Both the position numbers and the translations under genes were made by a program. Shown here piece after piece: positions 8,930-17,514 of a DNA stretch of 64,000 bases. Position 1 is the stretch's first letter. Each line of letters opens with the position of its first letter. The DNA is from Dyadobacter psychrophilus. GTDB lineage: Bacteria; Bacteroidota; Bacteroidia; Cytophagales; Spirosomataceae. Under the pieces are notes generated by a model. It made no database searches. It was not told the origin of the DNA and saw nothing but the letters and a program-made list of their open reading frames with translations. The stretch is from NCBI RefSeq assembly GCF_900167945.1, contig NZ_FUZA01000003.1, positions 372,001 through 436,000 of the forward strand, written 5' to 3'.

Positions 8930-9637
8930 CTATGCAATGTTCATCTGCTTCAAAATCAGTTTTTTAGCAACGGGCAGGAGCGCTTCATGCAAAGGATAAT
9001 CATATCTGGATTCGACCACGTAAGTGGCAGGATTAGGCAGCGATTTATTCTTTTTGGTCAAATCAACCTTAATCTGTGAAACTGTGTTTCCTATTCCAAT
9101 GCGGATTGTATCCACGAATGTTGTTTTCAAATAACGTTCCTTCATTTCGTTGTAAAGCGCCAGTTGATATTCAAAAACGCTGACCAGCGGCTGGAATGTG
9201 TGTAAAAACAGAAGATATCCTTCTTCCAGACGCAACGGCACAATGCCCACCGGCGATATTTTAATGTTCTCCCCTACTTCACTGAAACGCTCCGTTCCTT
9301 GTTCCAAAGCACGCGAAAAACGCGGGATCGCAAAGTCCAGGATGTAGTTCAGTTCTTCCAGGTAAGGATCGTCCTGGTGCGTTTCCTCATATTCAAGCTT
9401 CCAGGTTTGTAAGTTCACGCCTGTCACATTCTTTGGAAACGATGTTCTGATCTCGCTTTTTTTGGTGCGGATGCTAATGCAGGAATCGAAATGAAATTGC
9501 AGATCTGGCAGATGCGGATGAAGTTTATTTAAGGTAAACTGGCTGTCAATGTGTTGTAAATATGCCTGCAAGACATATTTTTTATACTCAAAATCAAAAA
9601 TTCCTTCGGTTAACCAGTTTTTTTGGAGGTTTGTCAT
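8930..9637 (-). CDS. Conserved hypothetical protein, unknown function
   Basis: This 235-residue soluble protein has no signal peptide, transmembrane segment or motif I recognise. It is rich in aromatic and charged residues, with mixed alpha/beta character (LEEGYLLFLHTFQPLVSVFE around 148-167, TFVDTIRIGIGNTVSQIKVD near 180-200). It is a single gene, convergent with secG and divergent from groES. Frame length and amino-acid composition support a real gene. The start ATG at 9637 is the first one after the intergenic region. Confidence 0.75.
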   Translation of the reverse strand: MTNLQKNWLTEGIFDFEYKKYVLQAYLQHIDSQFTLNKLHPHLPDLQFHFDSCISIRTKKSEIRTSFPKNVTGVNLQTWKLEYEETHQDDPYLEELNYILDFAIPRFSRALEQGTERFSEVGENIKISPVGIVPLRLEEGYLLFLHTFQPLVSVFEYQLALYNEMKERYLKTTFVDTIRIGIGNTVSQIKVDLTKKNKSLPNPATYVVESRYDYPLHEALLPVAKKLILKQMNIA

Positions 9638-9696
9638 AGGATTCTAAATTTGGTGCCGATAAAATTTAAGCATTTTCAGATCGGTAAACAATCAAC

Positions 9697-9793
9697 TGTC
9701 GTGCATGACAATATAATTGCTTCTTATAATTATATAACGGCAGGGTTAGATACAAATTTGTCACACTTGCCGGAAAAAATGTCAGCCGGAAAA
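9697..9793 (+). promoter_or_regulatory. TGTCA-containing repeat region upstream of groES
   Basis: Three related elements lie upstream of groES. The first is the near-palindrome TGTCGTGCATGACA (9697-9710). The others are two direct TGTCA sites at 9759-9763 and 9780-9784, 21 bp (about two helical turns) apart, each followed by GCCGGAAAA (9769-9777 and 9785-9793). This layout suggests tandem binding of one activator or repressor. No CIRCE (HrcA) inverted repeat is present. Confidence 0.4.
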
Positions 9794-9796
9794 CGC

Positions 9797-9811
9797 TGGC
9801 ATAGATTGTGC
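9797..9811 (+). promoter_or_regulatory. Candidate sigma-54 (-24/-12) promoter of groESL
   Basis: TGGCAT-N5-GTGC has GG at 9798-9799 and GC at 9810-9811, exactly 12 bp apart as required for RpoN. The only departures from TGGCAC-N5-TTGC are one base in each half. The predicted start near 9822 leaves a leader of about 47 nt to the groES ATG. rpoN and two sigma-54 activators are encoded in this same window. Confidence 0.45.
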
Positions 9812-9868
9812 TTAGTAGTTACCAGTCAAAACTATTACTGACAATCAAAAAACAAACGTTTAATATTT

Positions 9869-10165
9869 ATGTCAACTTTAGCAGAAATACAAGTGAACGT
9901 ACAACCTCTGGCTGATCGTGTTCTTGTAGAACCAGCCCCAGCCGAAGAAAAAACAGCATTTGGTATCATTATCCCTGATACTGCAAAGGAAAAACCTCAA
10001 CGTGGAACTGTTGTAGCAGTGGGCCCGGGTAAAAAAGACGAGCCGATGACCGTTAAGGTAGGTGACACCGTATTATACGGAAAATATTCAGGTACAGAAT
10101 TGGCGTATGAAGGAAAAGATGTTCTGATCATGCGTGAGTCTGACATTTATGCCATTATTGGTTAA
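9869..10165 (+). CDS. groES: Co-chaperonin GroES (Hsp10)
   Basis: This 98-residue protein forms the heptameric lid of the GroEL cage. The family signature [20 protein letters not shown] is near residues 11-30. The mobile loop ([16 protein letters not shown], about 31-46) has the hydrophobic IIIP contact for GroEL. The C-terminus [18 protein letters not shown] is canonical. A short 8-10 residue extension precedes the usual start. It lies 57 bp before groEL in one operon. Confidence 0.98.
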   Translation: MSTLAEIQVNVQPLADRVLVEPAPAEEKTAFGIIIPDTAKEKPQRGTVVAVGPGKKDEPMTVKVGDTVLYGKYSGTELAYEGKDVLIMRESDIYAIIG

Positions 10166-10222
10166 TTGTCATTAAGTCCAATCAAATAATCTCAATCAAG
10201 AAAATCAAAACGATTAATTAGT

Positions 10223-11854
10223 ATGTCTAAGAAAATTTTCTTCGATACCGAAGCTCGTGATAAAATTAAGCGCGGTGTTGATACATTGGCTGACGCCGTT
10301 AAAGTAACATTAGGACCTCGTGGTCGTAACGTAGTTATCGATAAAAAATTCGGATCGCCTAGCATCACAAAAGATGGTGTAACGGTTGCAAAAGAAATCG
10401 ATCTGAAAGACCCTATCGAAAACATGGGTGCTCAGTTGGTGAAAGAAGTAGCTTCTAAAACTGCTGATTCTGCGGGTGATGGTACTACAACTGCAACTGT
10501 TTTGGCTCAGGCTATTTATTCAATCGGTGTTAAGAACGTAGCAGCGGGTGCTAACCCAATGGATCTTAAACGCGGAATTGATAAAGCAGTTTCTGTGATC
10601 GTTAAAGATCTTGAATCTCAAAAGAAAAATATTTCTACTTCCAAAGAAATCGCTCAGGTTGCTACAATTTCAGCTAACCATGACGAGGAAATCGGTCAAA
10701 TGATCGCTGAGGCGATGGAAAAAGTAGGAAAAGAAGGTGTTATCACTGTTGAAGAAGCACGCGGTACAGAAACAGAAGTTAAAACTGTGGAAGGTATGCA
10801 GTTTGACCGTGGTTACCTGTCTCCATATTTCGTGACAAACACTGAGAAAATGGAAGCTGATCTTGAGCGTCCATATATCTTGATTTCTGAGAAGAAAGTT
10901 TCTTCAATGAAAGAATTGCTTCCAGTTCTTGAAGCAGTTGCACAAACTGGCCGTCCTTTGCTTATTTTGGCAGAAGATGTTGACGGAGAAGCACTTGCTA
11001 CATTGGTAGTAAACAAAATCCGTGGCGCCTTGAAAGTTGCTGCTGTTAAAGCTCCTGGTTTTGGTGACCGTCGTAAAGCAATGCTTGAAGACATCGCGAT
11101 CATTACTGGCGGTACAGTTATCTCAGAAGAGCGTGGTTTCAAATTGGAAAACGCAACTTTGGAATATCTTGGTACTTGCGAAAAAGCGATTATCGACAAA
11201 GACAACACAACTTTGGTTAACGGATCAGGCAACTCTGAAGACATTCAGGGCCGCGTAAACCAAATCAAAGCGCAGATCGAAAATACAACTTCGGATTACG
11301 ATCGCGAAAAACTTCAGGAACGCCTTGCTAAATTGTCAGGTGGTGTAGCTATCCTTTACATTGGAGCTGCAACTGAGGTTGAGATGAAAGAGAAAAAAGA
11401 CCGCGTTGACGATGCATTGCATGCAACTCGTGCTGCTGTTGAAGAAGGAATCGTAGCTGGTGGTGGTGTAGCTTACATCCGCGCAACTGCTGCTTTGGAA
11501 GGCTTCACAGGCAACAACGAAGACGAAACAACCGGTATCAATATTATCCGCGTAGCTTTGGAAGCTCCTTTGAGAACAATCGTTTCTAACTCAGGCCAGG
11601 AGCCATCAGTAGTTGTTGCGAAAGTGAAAGAAGGAACAGGCTCATACGGTTACAACGCGAAGGACAATGTTTACACAGACCTTTTGGAAGCTGGTATCAT
11701 TGACCCGAAAAAAGTGTCCCGTTTGGCTTTGGAAAACGCAGCATCTATCGCAGGCTTGTTGTTGACAACAGAATGTGTAATTGCTGACGAGCCAGAAGAA
11801 GCTCCTGCAGGTGGCGGTCACAGCCACGGCGGCGGAATGGGCGGAATGATGTAA
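10223..11854 (+). CDS. groEL: Chaperonin GroEL (Hsp60)
   Basis: This 543-residue chaperonin subunit has the ATP-binding motif AGDGTTTAT at about 85-93, the conserved LGPRGRNV near 31-38 and the signature [12 protein letters not shown] near 404-415. It ends in a Gly-His-Met tail ([14 protein letters not shown]), the usual GGM-type C-terminus. Full length, with no anomaly. Codon use is strongly biased toward GCT, GTT and GGT, as expected for a highly expressed gene. It is the only groEL copy seen here. Confidence 0.99.
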   Translation: MSKKIFFDTEARDKIKRGVDTLADAVKVTLGPRGRNVVIDKKFGSPSITKDGVTVAKEIDLKDPIENMGAQLVKEVASKTADSAGDGTTTATVLAQAIYSIGVKNVAAGANPMDLKRGIDKAVSVIVKDLESQKKNISTSKEIAQVATISANHDEEIGQMIAEAMEKVGKEGVITVEEARGTETEVKTVEGMQFDRGYLSPYFVTNTEKMEADLERPYILISEKKVSSMKELLPVLEAVAQTGRPLLILAEDVDGEALATLVVNKIRGALKVAAVKAPGFGDRRKAMLEDIAIITGGTVISEERGFKLENATLEYLGTCEKAIIDKDNTTLVNGSGNSEDIQGRVNQIKAQIENTTSDYDREKLQERLAKLSGGVAILYIGAATEVEMKEKKDRVDDALHATRAAVEEGIVAGGGVAYIRATAALEGFTGNNEDETTGINIIRVALEAPLRTIVSNSGQEPSVVVAKVKEGTGSYGYNAKDNVYTDLLEAGIIDPKKVSRLALENAASIAGLLLTTECVIADEPEEAPAGGGHSHGGGMGGMM

Positions 11855-11876
11855 TTCATCCCCTTTCGGATATATA

Positions 11877-11907
11877 AAAAGCCGCTCAGGAAACTGGGCG
11901 GCTTTTG
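11877..11907. terminator. Rho-independent terminator after groEL
   Basis: AAAAGCCGC (11877-11885) pairs with GCGGCTTTT (11898-11906) around a short loop. The flanking A and T runs make it suitable for both groEL and the convergent lolD-like gene. Confidence 0.88.
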
Positions 11908-11930
11908 TTTTGGTGAGGCTTAAATAAAAA

Positions 11931-12593
11931 TCAGGACTGCATGAATCCATCCTGCATAACCAGCCTGCGATCGGCCATCGCCGCCAGATCTTCATTATGC
12001 GTTACAATTACGAAAGTCTGCCCAAACTCATCCCGCAGTTTGAAAAACAGTTGATGCAGTTCCAAAGCATTATGTGAATCCAGGTTACCACTCGGCTCGT
12101 CAGCTAAAACGATGGAAGGTTTGTTCAAAAGTGCCCTTGCTACTGCAACGCGCTGCTGCTCACCGCCCGAAAGCTGAGAAGGCAAGTGGTCTGCTCTGTC
12201 CTTCAATCCAAGCATATCCAGCAACTCTCTGCCTCTTGTCAATATTTCCTTTTCACTCATCATGCCATTAATATAACCGGGCATGCAAGCATTTTCCAAT
12301 GCCGTAAATTCTGCTAGCAGGTTATGAAATTGAAATATGAACCCTATCTTCTCATTGCGAAAGCGGGCAAGATCTTTGTCCTTTTGGGTAAAAACATTGA
12401 TATCCTCAATAAAAACCTGCCCTTGCTCAGGTCTGTCCAGCGTCCCCAAAATATGAAGAAACGTACTTTTTCCAGCTCCGGAAGGTCCTACTATGGCCAC
12501 AACTTCCCCCCGCTCAACTTCCAGATCAATCCCCTTCAAAACTTGTAAAGAACCGTATGTGCGCCTGATCCCGCTCGCCCGCAGTAAATTCAT
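11931..12593 (-). CDS. lolD: ABC transporter ATP-binding protein, LolD/MacB-type
   Basis: This is a 220-residue ATPase with Walker A GPSGAGKS (36-43), signature LSGGEQQR (about 145-152), Walker [13 protein letters not shown] and the H-loop VTHNEDLA. Length and sequence match LolD, the ATPase that powers extraction of outer-membrane lipoproteins by LolCE, but MacB- or FtsE-type partners cannot be excluded. The frame stays open far upstream over sucC. The true start is ATG 12593, where the ABC fold begins. No permease gene is adjacent; Bacteroidota often encode LolCE elsewhere. Confidence 0.85.
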   Translation of the reverse strand: MNLLRASGIRRTYGSLQVLKGIDLEVERGEVVAIVGPSGAGKSTFLHILGTLDRPEQGQVFIEDINVFTQKDKDLARFRNEKIGFIFQFHNLLAEFTALENACMPGYINGMMSEKEILTRGRELLDMLGLKDRADHLPSQLSGGEQQRVAVARALLNKPSIVLADEPSGNLDSHNALELHQLFFKLRDEFGQTFVIVTHNEDLAAMADRRLVMQDGFMQS

Positions 12594-12683
12594 ATTGTGA
12601 AGAAAGATAATTGGACTGAAACCTACGCCCGTTTTGATTAATTCCTTAATTTGCCGTGAAAATACCAATTTACTTTTATACTC

Positions 12684-13907
12684 ATGAATATTCACGAATA
12701 TCAAGGCAAAAGCGTTCTTAAAAAATACGGTGTGCGTATTCAGGAAGGGCTCGTAGCCGACACTCCGGACAAGGCAGTAGAAGTTGCGCGTGAGCTTAGC
12801 CAGCAGACTGGTACCAAATGGTATGTAGTAAAATCCCAGATCCACGCCGGTGGACGCGGAAAAGGCCGCATCGTTGGAACAGAACAACGTGGCGTTGCCC
12901 TTGCGAAATCTGTTGAAGATGTACGCACCATATCCAACAACATTTTGGGCAAAGTTCTGGTTACCCACCAGACTGGTCCGGATGGCAAGCGTGTCAACAA
13001 AGTGCTTATTGCCGAAGACGTGTATTATCCAGGACCAAGCGAGCCGAAAGAATACTATCTTTCTATCCTCCTTGACCGTGGCCGCAACTGCAATGTGATC
13101 ATGGCCAGCACCGAAGGCGGTATGGACATTGAAGAAGTTGCTGAGCACACGCCTGAGAAGATCATGAAAGAGTGGATTGATCCAAAAGTAGGTTTGCAGC
13201 CATTCCAGGCGCGTAAAGTTGCTTTTGCATTGGGCCTTGAAGGCGATGCTTTCAAAGAAATGGTGAAATTCATCACTTCTCTTTATAAAGCATACATTGA
13301 AAGTGATTCAGCGATGTTCGAAATCAACCCGGTTTTGAAAACATCTGATAATAAAATTCTTGCCGTTGATGCCAAAGTTGACCTGGATGACAATGCATTG
13401 TATCGTCACCCAGAACTGGCAGAAATGCGTGATACGAACGAAGAAGATCCTTTGGAAGTAGAAGCAGGCGCAAACAACCTGAACTATGTAAAACTGGACG
13501 GAAACGTTGGTTGCATGGTGAACGGTGCTGGTCTTGCAATGGCTACGATGGACCTTATCAAACTTTCTGGCGGCGAGCCGGCTAACTTCCTGGATGTTGG
13601 GGGTGGCGCAAACGCACGCACCGTAGAAGCAGGTTTCCGTATCATTCTGAAAGATCCGAATGTTAAGGCGATCCTCATCAATATTTTCGGTGGTATCGTT
13701 CGTTGCGACCGCGTTGCAGCCGGTGTTGTGGAAGCTTACAAAGCCATTGGAGAAATCCCGGTTCCTATCATCGTTCGTTTGCAAGGAACCAATGCAGAAG
13801 AAGGAGCAAGAATCATCAATGAGTCTGGCTTGAAAGTTTCTTCGGCTATTGAGTTTAAAGAAGCTGCTGCGAAGGTTTCCGAAGTTCTGGCCGAGCTGGG
13901 AGTTTAG
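12684..13907 (+). CDS. sucC: Succinyl-CoA synthetase (ADP-forming) beta subunit
   Basis: This 407-residue TCA-cycle subunit begins [17 protein letters not shown]. The N-terminal ATP-grasp domain includes [12 protein letters not shown] (about 51-62). The C-terminal ligase domain includes the phosphate/power-helix motif [15 protein letters not shown] and [12 protein letters not shown]. It pairs with SucD, which is not adjacent here; in Bacteroidota the two genes are often unlinked. It is divergent from lolD with a 90-bp gap and ends next to the long inverted repeat. Confidence 0.97.
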   Translation: MNIHEYQGKSVLKKYGVRIQEGLVADTPDKAVEVARELSQQTGTKWYVVKSQIHAGGRGKGRIVGTEQRGVALAKSVEDVRTISNNILGKVLVTHQTGPDGKRVNKVLIAEDVYYPGPSEPKEYYLSILLDRGRNCNVIMASTEGGMDIEEVAEHTPEKIMKEWIDPKVGLQPFQARKVAFALGLEGDAFKEMVKFITSLYKAYIESDSAMFEINPVLKTSDNKILAVDAKVDLDDNALYRHPELAEMRDTNEEDPLEVEAGANNLNYVKLDGNVGCMVNGAGLAMATMDLIKLSGGEPANFLDVGGGANARTVEAGFRIILKDPNVKAILINIFGGIVRCDRVAAGVVEAYKAIGEIPVPIIVRLQGTNAEEGARIINESGLKVSSAIEFKEAAAKVSEVLAELGV

Positions 13908-13921
13908 AGAAACGATCATTT

Positions 13922-14002
13922 ACCTGTCACCCTGAGCGGAGTCGAAGGGGGCGTTATCACCTAGGAGTAACGCCCCCTTCGACTCCGCTCAGGGTGACAG
14001 GT
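13922..14002. repeat. 35-bp perfect inverted repeat (REP-like, CTGAGCGGAGTCGAAG core)
   Basis: The arms 13922-13956 and 13968-14002 are perfect reverse complements around an 11-nt loop (13957-13967). The arm carries the core CACCCTGAGCGGAGTCGAAG, which resembles an interspersed repeat I know from many bacterial genomes. It sits between convergent sucC and gntP and has no T-run, so it is better described as a REP/BIME-type mobile palindrome than a classical terminator. Confidence 0.85.
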
Positions 14003-14040
14003 TGTTTTATGAGCAGTTAGGTGATAAGCTTTTGTACTCC

Positions 14041-15375
14041 TCACCCCAGCAAAACCCACAATACCATCACCACCAAAAAACTCACAACCCCCTGCAAACC
14101 AGTGAGTATCGTATGTGTCCGGTAAGTGTCCCTGGCTGAAATGCCGGTGAATTGAGATACAACCCAAAACCACGCATCATTCGTATGCGAGACGATCATG
14201 GCGCCGCTTCCTACTGCCATGACTACTAATGTGATTTGGATGGGCGTTACGAATCCCAATGACGCTAATAGCGGTACCAGAATGCTTGTTGTCAGTACCA
14301 TCGCGGATGTAGTTGAGCCTTGTGCTGTTTTGAAAAAAGCAGCGATCAGGAAGGCAATTACGAGCAAGTACGCGCCGGACATTTCGTTGTGCAACAGCCA
14401 TTGGCTGACCATATCCTTCAAAGACGTTTCTTTTAGAATTGCTCCGAAAGCCCCTCCGGCTCCAACCAGAACCAATGTGGTTCCGCAATGTTCGATGCCG
14501 CTTTTGAAGCAGGCCATCATTCTTTCTGCTGCGTATTCCGGGAAAAGTGAGTAGCTGAAAAAGATGGCGATGAGGAATGAAACCAGTGGACTTCCGAAAA
14601 AGCCGAGCCATTTTGTCCAGTTTTCAGGGAAATTCAATATTCTCGCAAATGAGGCAAGTGTAATGAGTATAATAGGCAAAAGAATAGGCATAAATGCCTT
14701 CCATGCCGGCGGTAGTCTGCTTTCGTGAATGATAATAGGTGGCTCAACGGCTGAATTTTCTGTTATTTCAACATTCCTCGCAAATTTGCCTGCGAACCAG
14801 GTTGAAAGAAAAAGGCTTGGAATTGAAACAATCAAGCCGATCAAAATCACTAATCCAACTGAGTCAGCAATGCCAAGGTTTCCTGCCGCGGACAAGGGAC
14901 CCGGCGTGGGTGGGACCAACGTATGCGTGGCAAAAAGTCCGCCTGATAACGACAATGCAATGGTTCCAAGCGGCTTTCCCGTACGTTTAGCAACAATCTG
15001 ATTCAGCTTGTGGAGAATGATAAATCCAGAATCGCAAAAAACCGGGATTCCAACGATCCCGCCAATAACAGCCATAGCAAATGCAGGACGCTTCTCGCCA
15101 AATAAATTAAGAATCACGTCTGCCACTTTAATTGCAGCACCGGATTTATCCAGAATAGCACCAATTACACAACCCAAAATCACCATTAAGCCGATTTTCG
15201 ACATGAGCTCTCCAAAACCTTTTCCAATGGTCTCAGCCAGTTTGTCGATAGGCAACCCTGCAAACACGCCAACGCCGATTGCAGCAAGCAGCAATCCGAC
15301 AAGCGGATGCATTTTCAGGATGGTGGAGCTTAATACAATGAAAACAACGGCAGCGAGAACAATGAATATGATCAT
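14041..15375 (-). CDS. gntP: GntP-family gluconate:H+ symporter
   Basis: This 444-residue inner-membrane permease has about 12 hydrophobic segments. Typical GntP stretches are GVGVFAGLPIDKLAE near the N-terminus, GGIVGIPVFCDSGFIIL (about 104-120) and HTLVPPTPGPLSAAGNLGI (about 150-168). The family takes up gluconate and related sugar acids. The gene follows the secreted esterase by 13 bp and is co-transcribed with it. That pairing suggests import of a sugar acid released by the esterase, but the substrate is not visible. Confidence 0.9.
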   Translation of the reverse strand: MIIFIVLAAVVFIVLSSTILKMHPLVGLLLAAIGVGVFAGLPIDKLAETIGKGFGELMSKIGLMVILGCVIGAILDKSGAAIKVADVILNLFGEKRPAFAMAVIGGIVGIPVFCDSGFIILHKLNQIVAKRTGKPLGTIALSLSGGLFATHTLVPPTPGPLSAAGNLGIADSVGLVILIGLIVSIPSLFLSTWFAGKFARNVEITENSAVEPPIIIHESRLPPAWKAFMPILLPIILITLASFARILNFPENWTKWLGFFGSPLVSFLIAIFFSYSLFPEYAAERMMACFKSGIEHCGTTLVLVGAGGAFGAILKETSLKDMVSQWLLHNEMSGAYLLVIAFLIAAFFKTAQGSTTSAMVLTTSILVPLLASLGFVTPIQITLVVMAVGSGAMIVSHTNDAWFWVVSQFTGISARDTYRTHTILTGLQGVVSFLVVMVLWVLLG

Positions 15376-15388
15376 CGGTTATCTGGAT

Positions 15389-16540
15389 TTACAGCAATTT
15401 CATAACAGCCTCATCCCCCATCACCGAATTTGCAGGCCGGGGATGCGCCGCATTGAAGACTTCCAGATCTTTTTGTTCGAGTAGTTTGGAAGGCGTTTCA
15501 TCAATCTTACCCTGGGAATCAGTAACCGCTTTTAGATCCAGCGCCAGCTGTTTAGCCATAAAAACGTACATAGCATTCCTTTTGGAAGGACCATAGTCAT
15601 GCTTCTCATCTGGTAAATGCACATTTTCAACTAAATTTCTCTTGCCGTATAATCCGTAGATATTTTGAATAAATGGATATTCAACATTCGGCGTGTTCTT
15701 TGTCCAGTCGCCGCCGTCAGAAACGAGCAGCATGGGACGCGGCGCTGTCAGCGACGCTATTTCAACATTATTGGTCTGATATTCACCTTTTTTATGGATC
15801 GGCAGACCACTTTCACAGACACATCCGCCAAAGAAATAAGCCGAAACCATTACAACTGGTGCAGTCACTTTAACCCGGTCATCGAGCGCTGCCAAAAGGA
15901 AAGTCTGCGTTCCCCCACCCGATTCACCAGTAACAGCAATTCTTTCGGGGTCCACACCAGGCTGCGCTATGAGAAAATCCAATGCCCTAACAGCATTTAT
16001 AGTCTGCAACTTGAGGGCCTTTGGCATTTTATGCTCGCAATATTTGGAATCACCCTGCCCTACCATGTCTAAAACAAAAACCACAGCGCCCATGCGGGCA
16101 AGCGTAGCGCAACGTTTCTGGGTTTGCTCCCTGAACCTGCCATGCGGATTTTCACCATGCCCGTGGGGACAAAGAATGCCCGCGTACGATTTTTGTTTTT
16201 TTAATGGCTTGTATAAATTCCCCGTCACGTAAATGCCCGGCATGCTCTCAAAAGCCACATTTTCAATGGAATAACCGTCCATTTCCCGTTTGCTGTGAAT
16301 GATCGGCTTTGAAGTCGGTTTGGCAGGCATTGTTAGTAAGTCCATTCCTTCCCGAATCTGCTTTCTGATAGCAGCAGCCCGCGTTTCCCATTCCAGCTTG
16401 GTCTTAACAGCATGTTTTTCCAAAAATTCTTTTCCCTGTGCCTCGGTGAAATATGCACCCTGACACAACTCTGACTGCTGCGCATGTAATGTGGTTGTCA
16501 GACAAGAAACTGCTAGTAAAGACATTAAAACAACTTTCAT
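15389..16540 (-). CDS. Secreted alpha/beta hydrolase, acetyl-xylan-esterase-like (Abhydrolase_7 type)
   Basis: This 383-residue protein has a signal peptide (about 1-20, cut after LHA). The fold shows PHGHGENPHG (125-134), the nucleophile elbow GESGGG with S207 and a likely catalytic H314 in DEKHDYG. D278 or a nearby Asp is the probable acid. Such proteins deacetylate or de-esterify plant polysaccharide fragments in the periplasm. It is the first gene of a two-gene unit with gntP. The substrate is inference, and prolyl-oligopeptidase-like activity is a less likely alternative. Confidence 0.78.
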   Translation of the reverse strand: MKVVLMSLLAVSCLTTTLHAQQSELCQGAYFTEAQGKEFLEKHAVKTKLEWETRAAAIRKQIREGMDLLTMPAKPTSKPIIHSKREMDGYSIENVAFESMPGIYVTGNLYKPLKKQKSYAGILCPHGHGENPHGRFREQTQKRCATLARMGAVVFVLDMVGQGDSKYCEHKMPKALKLQTINAVRALDFLIAQPGVDPERIAVTGESGGGTQTFLLAALDDRVKVTAPVVMVSAYFFGGCVCESGLPIHKKGEYQTNNVEIASLTAPRPMLLVSDGGDWTKNTPNVEYPFIQNIYGLYGKRNLVENVHLPDEKHDYGPSKRNAMYVFMAKQLALDLKAVTDSQGKIDETPSKLLEQKDLEVFNAAHPRPANSVMGDEAVMKLL

Positions 16541-16611
16541 CAGCCAAGCGGAAATAGAGTGAATAGATTTTCACAAAAGGGAAAAATAACTCTGGGCTAC
16601 TGTGAGCAGCC

Positions 16612-17505
16612 TCAGGGAATTGCTACTTTGATATAATCCTTCAAAATGTGCGCTTCCAGATTTCTGACCATTCCTTTGTACTCGCCATCGATCTGGAAAT
16701 GGGCTTCTTTGTCAAGACATTCAATGTCTGCTTTTTCGACAGAGATCACGCGCATGATTTCCGGATTGAAATCCGTGCTGCCTGCCAGGATTTTAGCAGT
16801 TTCAATAAAGTCCAGTTTTTTAGCAATGACCAGTTCAAAAAAACCGTCGGACATATCCCCGGTCGGATTAATGGTGACGCCTGTCCCGTATTTTTGTGCA
16901 TTCGCAATGATAACTATAAGCGCCTCGGTTTCAATCACTTCATTCGCCGTGGTGATCTTAACCAAAAAGTTTTCGTGTTCGCTCAGCGTTTTCAGCATTT
17001 CACGTGCATATCCCAACTTTCCGCGTGTATCGCTGCTTTCATAGTTTTTTACCAACAACGCATTCAGCCCGATATCACTCAAATGCAGACTGACCTCATT
17101 ATTGATACAAACCGCATCGATACCAATAATTTTATCTCCAAAAGCGACTTCAACTGCCTCGGTTATGGACCCCGTAATACCGAAGTCCATCGCCAGTCCA
17201 TTTGCGGAACCCACCGGAATAACGCCCATAATCACATCAGAACCCTGAACTGCCTCTGCGGTTAATGAAATGGTGCCATCGCCGCCTGCAACCAGCACGC
17301 GTTCGGGTTTTATATTTCCCACCATTTCCCGGATCGTTTCCAGATCGTGTTCACCGGTTGTTGTGTAAATGCGCAGATCATAACCCTTTGCAGCAGCAGT
17401 TTCAATCACTTCTTCAAAAACCACATCCTTATTAACATCCCCGGATATAGGATTTACAACCAACAAAACCTTTCGTTCTGAAAACATATTGTCTAAATTA
17501 GGCAC
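16612..17505 (-). CDS. Diacylglycerol kinase-family lipid kinase (DagK/YegS)
   Basis: This 297-residue cytoplasmic or peripheral enzyme phosphorylates a lipid alcohol, probably diacylglycerol, to phosphatidate. Signature motifs are VNPISGD (18-24), GGDGT (74-78) and VIPVGSANGLAMDFGI (around 95-110). The C-terminal beta-sandwich carries INPTGDMSDGFFELVI. Sphingosine or other lipid substrates remain possible. Its start is 9 bp from that of a divergent App1-type phosphatidate phosphatase, which would catalyse the reverse reaction. ATG 17487 (MFSERK) is an alternative start. Confidence 0.88.
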   Translation of the reverse strand: MPNLDNMFSERKVLLVVNPISGDVNKDVVFEEVIETAAAKGYDLRIYTTTGEHDLETIREMVGNIKPERVLVAGGDGTISLTAEAVQGSDVIMGVIPVGSANGLAMDFGITGSITEAVEVAFGDKIIGIDAVCINNEVSLHLSDIGLNALLVKNYESSDTRGKLGYAREMLKTLSEHENFLVKITTANEVIETEALIVIIANAQKYGTGVTINPTGDMSDGFFELVIAKKLDFIETAKILAGSTDFNPEIMRVISVEKADIECLDKEAHFQIDGEYKGMVRNLEAHILKDYIKVAIP

Positions 17506-17514
17506 TTCAAGTGT

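Noticed and set aside
9640..9868. CIRCE (HrcA) operator for groESL
   Set aside because: No TTAGCACTC-N9-GAGTGCTAA or close variant in the intergenic region.
12594..13148. In-frame extension of the LolD-like gene across sucC
   Set aside because: The extension has no ABC similarity and overlaps the well-supported sucC gene on the other strand. ATG 12593 begins the conserved fold.
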